Below the pieces are notes generated by a model. The model was not told the DNA's origin. It did not search any database and worked only from the letters and a program-made list of their open reading frames with translations. 64,000 nucleotides of DNA from Marinilabilia salmonicolor JCM 21150 (lineage in GTDB: Bacteria > Bacteroidota > Bacteroidia > Bacteroidales > Marinilabiliaceae): positions 186,001 through 250,000 of the forward strand of contig NZ_AJKI01000031.1 in assembly GCF_000259075.1 (NCBI RefSeq). The letters are read 5' to 3'. Numbering within the stretch: position 1 is the first letter of the stretch; each line of letters opens with the position of its first letter. The position numbers and the translations under genes are program-made. Below are positions 58,312-64,000 of this stretch, one piece after another.

Positions 58312-58533
58312 ATGTATTGGACTCTTGAATTAGCTTCTAAACTAGAGGATGCTCCGTGGCCTGCCACTAAAGATGAATTAATCGATTTTGCAATCCGCTC
58401 CGGCGCACCGCTTGAAGTAATTGAAAATCTTCAGGAAATTGAGGATGAAGGTGAAGTATATGAAAGTATTGAAGATATCTGGCCGGATTATCCAAGTAAG
58501 GACGATTTCTTCTTTAATGAAGATGAATATTAA
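58312..58533 (+). CDS. DUF2795 domain protein
   Basis: The 73-residue protein matches the DUF2795 family as known from Bacteroidota: MYWTLELASKLEDAPWPATK, ELIDFAIRSGAPLEVIENLQ, and an acidic tail (EDIWPDYPSKDDFFFNEDEY). This small, highly conserved protein has no known function. It is a soluble helical domain with pI well below neutral. An A/T-rich leader and a downstream hairpin mark it as a short transcript of its own or the tail of the adenosyltransferase transcript. Confidence 0.88.
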   Translation: MYWTLELASKLEDAPWPATKDELIDFAIRSGAPLEVIENLQEIEDEGEVYESIEDIWPDYPSKDDFFFNEDEY

Positions 58534-58562
58534 ATACTTCATCTGACAGTATTAAAAACAAA

Positions 58563-58590
58563 CAAGGGGTCTCTTTTTCAAGACCCCTTG
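58563..58590. terminator. Bidirectional terminator hairpin
   Basis: CAAGGGGTCT (58563-58572), 8-base loop, AGACCCCTTG (58581-58590) is a perfect 10-bp stem. On the minus strand it is followed by a T-rich run (TTTGTTTTT), so it should end the OstA-like gene (stop at 58655). On the plus strand it follows the DUF2795 gene by 30 bases. Confidence 0.8.
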
Positions 58591-58654
58591 CAATATCAGG
58601 TGACCTGAATTTGTTTTTTTAGCAAAGACAGGCCTTCTTTTTTATAAATAATAC

Positions 58655-60235
58655 TCACTGGTCAAATTGATACCCGCTGTAATCGGCACGTTTGACATCT
58701 ATCTCCATCTTTTTAAAGTTAAAAATGGACTCATAATTCTTGGGCCGGTACTGTTCCAGCCAGACAAAACCGTCAAGTTTAGTGTCCTCCGGAGCCAAAA
58801 CCAAGGGAGGATTCATATTTCCTGATGGCTGGGTTCGCAATACAATCGTATTTACCTTCCGGTCTTCAAGAAAAATAGTAAGATTGCTGCTCTCTGCCCG
58901 GTTGACTCCTATCACATACTCCCGATCCTTTGGGTAATAAACAGTTTGACCATTACCATCCACATCAATCTTATACAACTGATTGTCTTTAAAGTAACCC
59001 GTCATCATTTTCCCTTTAATCTGATTATAATGCATGGTATCTTCGGGTGCAATCAGAAAGGCATTGTCAATCATCTCAGCTTTAAAGAGTGCACGTTTTT
59101 TGGTAAAAAGTTTAATGGTTCCTGCAGTCATTTGATTGCCCTGAGCCCAGATAACAGGGTCGTGATAAAAGGTGTTGGTGCTGTCACGGAAATCGTAAAC
59201 CATTGAATCGCAACGCCCCTGCAGGTCGGATCTAAAAAACTGCACATGATGAAATGCCCGGACAATTTTATTTTCAGGATCGTCATCAACCGGATCGGCG
59301 CGAAGCGTATCGGCATGAAGGAACAACGTATCTGTGCCATACACTTGTTTAAGCACAGCCCGCCGGGTTGCCATGGCCCGCTCACTTAATTCATTATAAA
59401 AACCATAATTCCCGGTAATTATAACATTATTGGCAGTATCTTCCAACTCCATAGAAGAAAACACCTCTCCAAAGCCCTTTTTCCTGTCGTAATAAATGGT
59501 ATCCCCACGCAAAGTTTGTTCTCCCCCATCAATATAATTATTCCTCAAAAGCCGGGCCTTATCCTTTTTTGTATCATAAAATCCTAATTCCGAATAAATG
59601 GTATTCTGATCACTAACAATATCGGTAGGCCCCACAATTTCCACCACTTCTGTTCTGGTAAAATATTTCAGCGTATCGCTATACATCAGATAATCGGGAT
59701 TGGTCAACACAACACTGTCCTTGAAGTTTACTTCGCCACTTCGAGGATAATAAAATCCAAGCCGGCTCACCAGTTCATTGCTTTCATCCACAATTCGGCC
59801 CCCGTTAAAATAGTAAGCCACATCGTCACGGCGGTCATAATCAAGATGATTGGTCGTGAGCACAACATTTCTGTTTACCAGACGCACATTCTCACGAACC
59901 TTCGCGATCTCTTCATTCCCATCGTAATAAAGTTTATCCCCATAAAGATCAATGGTGTCATTCTGTATAATATGAATAGAACCAAAAGCCTCAACCTTAT
60001 TGGAATCCCGAAAAATGATGGCACTATCACAAAACATTCGCGTATTGTGATGCCGCATTTTTACATTCCCCTTAAGAGCTTGTACGTTTTTACCGAGACG
60101 CTTTTCAGCCCCCTCCAACATGTCTGCATATTCAATTAAGATGGTGCCCTTACCCCGCTGATTTTGCTGGGGCAGAACCACCTGAAGCGTGACAAAAACA
60201 AAAGAAAATAGAAGTAGTATTCTGGAAAAATTCAT
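58655..60235 (-). CDS. OstA-like protein (LPS export, periplasmic)
   Basis: The 526-residue protein has a signal peptide (ILLLFSFVFVTLQVVLPQ) and repeated beta-strands of the OstA/LptA fold: GNVKMRHHNTRMFCDSAIIFRDSNKVEAFG, DTIDLYGDKLYYDG, NVVLTTNHLDYDRRDDVAYYF and IVDESNELVSRLGFYYPRSG. This family forms periplasmic bridges or outer-membrane parts for lipopolysaccharide transport; here it is much longer than E. coli LptA (about 185 residues), as usual in Bacteroidota. It lies last in a cluster with SurA and two lipoproteins. A separate transcript is possible because a 290-base spacer precedes it. Confidence 0.88.
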   Translation of the reverse strand: MNFSRILLLFSFVFVTLQVVLPQQNQRGKGTILIEYADMLEGAEKRLGKNVQALKGNVKMRHHNTRMFCDSAIIFRDSNKVEAFGSIHIIQNDTIDLYGDKLYYDGNEEIAKVRENVRLVNRNVVLTTNHLDYDRRDDVAYYFNGGRIVDESNELVSRLGFYYPRSGEVNFKDSVVLTNPDYLMYSDTLKYFTRTEVVEIVGPTDIVSDQNTIYSELGFYDTKKDKARLLRNNYIDGGEQTLRGDTIYYDRKKGFGEVFSSMELEDTANNVIITGNYGFYNELSERAMATRRAVLKQVYGTDTLFLHADTLRADPVDDDPENKIVRAFHHVQFFRSDLQGRCDSMVYDFRDSTNTFYHDPVIWAQGNQMTAGTIKLFTKKRALFKAEMIDNAFLIAPEDTMHYNQIKGKMMTGYFKDNQLYKIDVDGNGQTVYYPKDREYVIGVNRAESSNLTIFLEDRKVNTIVLRTQPSGNMNPPLVLAPEDTKLDGFVWLEQYRPKNYESIFNFKKMEIDVKRADYSGYQFDQ

Positions 60236-60238
60236 CAG

Positions 60239-60477
60239 TATAAAAATTATCTAAATTATTGGCCTGATGGAACTCGCGAGTCTTTTATACATATTATTTT
60301 GTGGCAGTTTTGAGAAATCAAAGCTCCATGCTCGTTTCATCCGTATAAAATGTATCTAATTTACTGGCCCGATGCAATCTCTATAATTACAATAACGCTA
60401 CTTTAAATTAAGCCTTCTTTTATATAAGTTTCTTTTTGAACAAAGCGGCATAACTCAGGGAAAAATCAAAGCTCCAT
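60239..60477. repeat. Diverged tandem repeat upstream of the OstA-like gene
   Basis: TATAAAAATTATCTAAATTA-TTGGCCTGATG at 60239-60269 matches TATAAAATGTATCTAATTTA-CTGGCCCGATG at 60344-60374. Both are followed by AATCAAAGCTCCAT (60316-60329 and 60464-60477). So two copies of a block of about 91 and 134 bases lie head to tail, the second with an insertion. They fill the spacer between the lipoprotein and OstA-like genes. Confidence 0.6.
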
Positions 60478-60525
60478 TTTAGCTTTATTCTCAAAAAAAC
60501 CCGAATCAACACGTAGTATTTAATT

Positions 60526-61479
60526 TCAATCTACACTTGATTCCTGAAATTCAGGATTAAACGAACTTTCATCTTTCGGAAATTCAATCATTTCAGCAGA
60601 AGCTGAAACCGGGAAATAAAAACGGTTCTGTAAGTCAGGCTGAAACAAATAATCAAAACGAATTCCTGTTTCCTTAACCATACTACCATTGGGCTGTTCA
60701 TAGGAAAGGATACATATTTTATCTTCGGGAATCATCTTGGCTACATTCACTCCATTTCGGCAAAGCACAAAAAAACCGGCTTCATCTCCTGTCAACACAT
60801 AACTTTTCAGATATCCCGACTCAGGAGCTTTGGTAACACTGGTTATAAAATCACTGTTTTCAGTCTGCAAAACCGGAAAAACCCCTCCTTTGGGGGAAGC
60901 ATTTAAAACCATTTTCCCGGTTTTCTGGTTGACTTCAATCCAGATATCTGCACTATCAAGGTTCAGTGTATTGGAGCCCTCCAGAAAATTAAAACCCCAT
61001 TTCATTAACCTGCCTGCTCCTGTCCCGTTACGCTCAACAATATGCTTCTCCCGGATAAACGGAACTGTGGCAGCGAAGGATCCCTCATCCATTTTCCGCA
61101 CCACCAGACTTGCATTGAAAGGATAGGGAGATAAAAAAATGGTATCACTGATATCGGGTTTCTTTACCACTTTATAATCGAGACCACTCAGAAAGCCTGA
61201 AGCACTAGTTCGAACAGTAATCCCGAATCCTCGTCGAAAAGACATCCGAAAGCGGCCGTATTCATCGCTAAGCGTATATTTCTTCTGAGTTCCGGTTTCA
61301 TCAATGTTGGCCTGATAAGCAGATGAGGCAAGAATGCGGGCATGTTTTACAGGCTTTCCGGAACTTTTATCCACTACCACGCCCTTCCAGGAGATGTTAT
61401 ACGCTTCTCTGGCACATCCACTAATCAGTAGAAGCGCCAAAAACAATACGGTTCCCCGAATCAATATAACATGCCTCAT
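60526..61479 (-). CDS. Lipoprotein with carboxypeptidase-like N-domain, unknown function
   Basis: From the ATG at 61479 (GTG at 61485 also possible) the protein has 317 residues. It begins with a lipoprotein signal (GTVLFLALLLISGC), then an Ig-like carboxypeptidase-regulatory domain (KGVVVDKSSGKPVKHARILA, YTLSDEYGRFRMSFRRGFG). The remainder is beta-rich (YGLKSYVLTGDE-like segments, FDYLFQPDLQNRFYFPVSASA) with no recognised family. It starts about 10 bases after surA stops, so it should be cotranscribed with it. A role in envelope assembly is only a guess from context. Confidence 0.75.
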   Translation of the reverse strand: MRHVILIRGTVLFLALLLISGCAREAYNISWKGVVVDKSSGKPVKHARILASSAYQANIDETGTQKKYTLSDEYGRFRMSFRRGFGITVRTSASGFLSGLDYKVVKKPDISDTIFLSPYPFNASLVVRKMDEGSFAATVPFIREKHIVERNGTGAGRLMKWGFNFLEGSNTLNLDSADIWIEVNQKTGKMVLNASPKGGVFPVLQTENSDFITSVTKAPESGYLKSYVLTGDEAGFFVLCRNGVNVAKMIPEDKICILSYEQPNGSMVKETGIRFDYLFQPDLQNRFYFPVSASAEMIEFPKDESSFNPEFQESSVD

Positions 61480-61489
61480 TTTCACCCGC

Positions 61490-62851
61490 TTATTTTATCC
61501 AGCCCTCAAATTCAAAATCACAATTTCTCCACTCCCCGGAGATGGAAATATAGGTCTCCTGTTGTTTTCTCTCAATCCATTCGTTAAACGTTTCCTCCTG
61601 CTTTTTGTTCTCCAGCATCCGTTTTATGGTCTGATAATCATCTACCATATTGGCACGATGCGGAGGTGTTTTCTTTTGCAGCCGGACAATGGTATATTGA
61701 TCGGTTCCCAGTCGCTGATCTTTCATCAGAAAAGGATCAGAAACAGTACCTTCCTCCATATTCTCAATAACCCTTGCAATGGTGGGAGGAATTTGCGGAA
61801 GTTCAAATTTGGTGGACTGGCTTTGAGGATTAATGACTGTACCTCCACTGGCCCGGGTATCTTTATCCATAGAGAACCGCAGTGCCGCATCTTCAAAAGA
61901 GATGCTGTCTGCACGAATCAGTGTCACAAGTGAATCGGCTACCTCTTTGGCTTCCTCAACAGCTTCTGTTGACGGTTTGGGCTTCAGCAAAATGTGACGA
62001 ACATTAATGCGGTCTCCCTGACGTTCCACCAACTGCATAATATGAAAACCAAACTCTGTCTCTACAATTTTGGATACTTTATTTTTGTCTCTTAAATTAA
62101 AAGCTACCTGCGAGAACTCAGGAACCAGATTTGCTCTGGGCGTAAGACCAAGCTCCCCTCCCCGGGCTGCACTGTTAGGATCTTCAGAGTATAAAACAGC
62201 CAGGGTTGCAAAATCACGTCCTTCGCGCACCTGACGCTGAAAATCACGCAAACGCCCCTTCACCCGGTCAATTTCATCCTGACTGATACGTGGAGTAATG
62301 GCGATTTTCTGATATTCGAATTGCGCTGGCATACGTGGAAGACTGTCTTCCGATGTTTCTCTGAAAAACCGTCTGATTTCCATCGGAGTCACATTAATAT
62401 CTTTAGAAATCTGCGACCTCATTTGCTGCGTAAGCATTTGATTACGAACCAAATCTCGTTGCTCCTCCTTGATGCGAAGAATAGACTTATTCAACCATTC
62501 TTCCAGTTTCTCTCTCGAACCGGCCCGGTTTATAAACTCATTAATTTGACGGTCCACGGTCATCAGCACCTGATTTTCGCTTACCTCTACACTGTCAATT
62601 TTTGCCTGCTCCAAAAGAAGTTTCTGAACCATCATCTGCTCCAGAATGTGACATTTCAAATCACCGGGAAAATCAACGCCCTCCATAAGTGCCTGCTGAT
62701 GCTGAAACTCGATATCGGACCGAAGCACGGGTTCGTCACCCACCACGGCAACAACCTGGTCAATCACATTTTTCTGGGCATGAACCATGAACGTTGAGCC
62801 TATCAGAATAAGCAAAAAAGTAAGTCTGATGCGATGAAAATTTATCTGCAT
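61490..62851 (-). CDS. surA: SurA-type periplasmic peptidyl-prolyl isomerase/chaperone
   Basis: SurA chaperones outer-membrane proteins to the BAM complex. The 453-residue protein has a signal peptide (LTFLLILIGSTFMVHAQ), the SurA N-terminal helical domain (VIDQVVAVVGDEPVLRSDIEFQHQQAL), then two parvulin domains (about 175-275, with AVLYSEDPNSAARGGELGL; about 285-385, with RHILLKPKP and ALRFSMDKDTRASGG) and a C-terminal helix. Architecture and length agree with the family. It sits downstream of another SurA-N-like lipoprotein and upstream of a lipoprotein gene, as in many Bacteroidota. Confidence 0.94.
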   Translation of the reverse strand: MQINFHRIRLTFLLILIGSTFMVHAQKNVIDQVVAVVGDEPVLRSDIEFQHQQALMEGVDFPGDLKCHILEQMMVQKLLLEQAKIDSVEVSENQVLMTVDRQINEFINRAGSREKLEEWLNKSILRIKEEQRDLVRNQMLTQQMRSQISKDINVTPMEIRRFFRETSEDSLPRMPAQFEYQKIAITPRISQDEIDRVKGRLRDFQRQVREGRDFATLAVLYSEDPNSAARGGELGLTPRANLVPEFSQVAFNLRDKNKVSKIVETEFGFHIMQLVERQGDRINVRHILLKPKPSTEAVEEAKEVADSLVTLIRADSISFEDAALRFSMDKDTRASGGTVINPQSQSTKFELPQIPPTIARVIENMEEGTVSDPFLMKDQRLGTDQYTIVRLQKKTPPHRANMVDDYQTIKRMLENKKQEETFNEWIERKQQETYISISGEWRNCDFEFEGWIK

Positions 62852-63072
62852 TGGAAAAATTTTTTCATTAAAAAAAGAAAAAGCTTCTGGTGTAAAGAAT
62901 CGTAATTTCCTAAACTAATTTTTGTCTTATTTTATTTTTCTGCGTTAAGATTTTTGGACGCAGTTCACAATGACTGTAAAACTTACTCTGAAAAAAGAAA
63001 AATTCGTCAAAAATTATAGTTCGTCAAATTAAGGATCATTACACTTGCCTGAACGATCAGGCTAAAAGATTA

Positions 63073-63933
63073 TTAATAAAAATTTATAGTTTTCTTCTCA
63101 AGGGCTTCATTATACAACTCTTTTTCAAGACTCTTTATAAATTCCCCCCTTTTCTTGTTCAAAAGTATGGCTTTTATTCTCTCTTCCACAAAAGTGAGCG
63201 GAGCAATACTTCCTATGAACTCATAATCCGTGACCAAAAAGAAATATCGAAATTGCTCATCGGTGGTTTCATAATAACGGTTGTATCTCAAAAACCGTTC
63301 CTCATTTCTAACCGGTTCCGGCAAATTTGCATTTATTCTCTGAAAAGGCACCCAGGTATCCAAAAACATTTTATACATCCGTGCATTTTGCAGGCTGTAA
63401 TTTTCAAGTTCGACAAGACTCTCTGGGTCGGCTGTCCGGCACCAGCGACGAACATCATTTTGTCCCGGAGCATTCAAAGGTACCTTCAACATCAATCCTC
63501 TGACAATATTCTCCTGAAGCTTAAAATTGTCCTGCATCTCTTTGTAATACTTTTCAATCTCTTCGTGCTTCAACAATGGAGAATATTTCTGTTCCAACAT
63601 CTTCTGCTGGTATTTATTCACCAGCAACGAAGTTCTGTATTCATCAAGCATCTGACTAACATCCTTCTCTTCATCTGTCAGGTTTGACTCGGCCTGCCGA
63701 AGAAATAATTTACTGCGCACCCAACGGTTGACATATTCATCTGCCAGCGCAGAACTATCTTCTTTGCTGACATCTAATGGCAACACTTCCTTCAAATCAT
63801 TGTCCGTCAACACTTCATTCCCCACACGCACAACTGGATTTCCTGCTTTTTCCTGCGAGGAATCCCGGCATGTGAGCAGCAAAAATGAAAATCCGACAAA
63901 GAGAATAAATATTGTAAGTGCTCTAAACTTCAT
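63073..63933 (-). CDS. SurA N-domain-like lipoprotein
   Basis: The 286-residue protein has a lipoprotein signal (FILFVGFSFLLLTC, cysteine about 22). It continues with VVRVGNEVLTDNDLKEVLP, the start of a SurA/PrsA N-terminal helical domain, and long helices (NRWVRSKLFLRQAESNLTDEEKDVSQMLDEYRTSL). A parvulin catalytic domain is not visible. It is probably a membrane-attached chaperone acting beside SurA. Its start ATG overlaps the stop codon of the upstream gene (ATGA), so translation is coupled. Confidence 0.8.
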   Translation of the reverse strand: MKFRALTIFILFVGFSFLLLTCRDSSQEKAGNPVVRVGNEVLTDNDLKEVLPLDVSKEDSSALADEYVNRWVRSKLFLRQAESNLTDEEKDVSQMLDEYRTSLLVNKYQQKMLEQKYSPLLKHEEIEKYYKEMQDNFKLQENIVRGLMLKVPLNAPGQNDVRRWCRTADPESLVELENYSLQNARMYKMFLDTWVPFQRINANLPEPVRNEERFLRYNRYYETTDEQFRYFFLVTDYEFIGSIAPLTFVEERIKAILLNKKRGEFIKSLEKELYNEALEKKTINFY

Positions 63934-64000
63934 TCGTATATTATTTTATAATCGGTAATTGCCTCAAAAACACCCGGAAATCTATGATCAAGACAAGAAA
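63930..64000 (-). CDS. 3' end of an upstream gene, probably also a PPIase
   Basis: One minus-strand frame enters from the right edge and reads SCLDHRFPGVFEAITDYKIIYE before a TGA that overlaps the next ATG by ATGA. Only about 22 codons are visible, so identity is inferred from the usual gene order in Bacteroidota (PPIase, SurA-like lipoprotein, SurA). Confidence 0.45.
   Translation of the reverse strand, partial: SCLDHRFPGVFEAITDYKIIYE

Overview
The window looks like a chromosomal stretch of a Bacteroidota bacterium, probably of the Bacteroidales/Marinilabiliales type, although the genus cannot be fixed from sequence alone. The evidence is the set of families present: SusC/SusD, DUF4249 with a TonB receptor, BtuB with a BtuG-like surface propeller, an ExbB-ExbD-ExbD operon, a short CstA, an NrtR-type sugar regulator, DUF2795, a SprB-type giant adhesin and an OstA-like protein. 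Start codons mostly lack Shine-Dalgarno sequences, and a few upstream regions carry the Bacteroidota -7 element TAnnTTTG. No tRNA, rRNA, CRISPR array or intact insertion sequence was seen.

Layout. Positions 1-15977 (minus) are the first 5,325 codons of one enormous secreted protein that runs off the left edge. It has a signal peptide, about 1,550 residues of Ig-like domains, about 25 SprB-type repeats, a second Ig-like block, and at least 13 tandem repeats of about 82 residues. Next come a spacer with short palindromic repeats, a small outer-membrane barrel, dprA and folE (17.2-20.8 kb). A DUF4249 lipoprotein/TonB receptor pair and another barrel follow (21.1-25.2 kb). Then come a large receiver-like/ATP-grasp protein (25.5-28.4 kb) and an exbB-membrane protein-exbD-exbD operon (28.5-30.9 kb). 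After these lie housekeeping genes ansA, tatD and gdhA (31.2-34.9 kb), a lipoprotein, and a YfiR/multi-Ig pair facing a LacI-type regulator (36.9-40.4 kb).

From 40.9 to 44.3 kb is a cobalamin-uptake operon, btuB then a BtuG-like lipoprotein, behind a cobalamin riboswitch. A lycopene-cyclase-like gene and cstA follow and overlap tail to tail. From 46.7 to 56.5 kb (minus) is a compact cellobiose/beta-glucan locus: NrtR-type regulator, GPH-family transporter, GH94 cellobiose phosphorylase, SusC, SusD. SusC/SusD would import oligosaccharide, the GPH transporter would move cellobiose to the cytoplasm, and the phosphorylase would split it without ATP. From 57.7 to 64 kb are a cobalamin adenosyltransferase, a DUF2795 protein, and an envelope-biogenesis cluster (SurA-like lipoprotein, SurA, lipoprotein, OstA-like protein).

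The intergenic regions are unusually rich in dispersed repeats: G/T-rich composite elements, CCCCGGG hairpins, long palindromes, a 33-bp repeat found twice, and a cluster of MITE-like inverted repeats at 57.1-57.6 kb. The most unusual signals are the giant adhesin with a complementary cysteine loss in two adjacent repeats, the receiver-like/ATP-grasp fusion lacking the usual phosphotransfer domains, the transporter with a periplasmic insert, and a riboswitch carrying a perfect extra hairpin.
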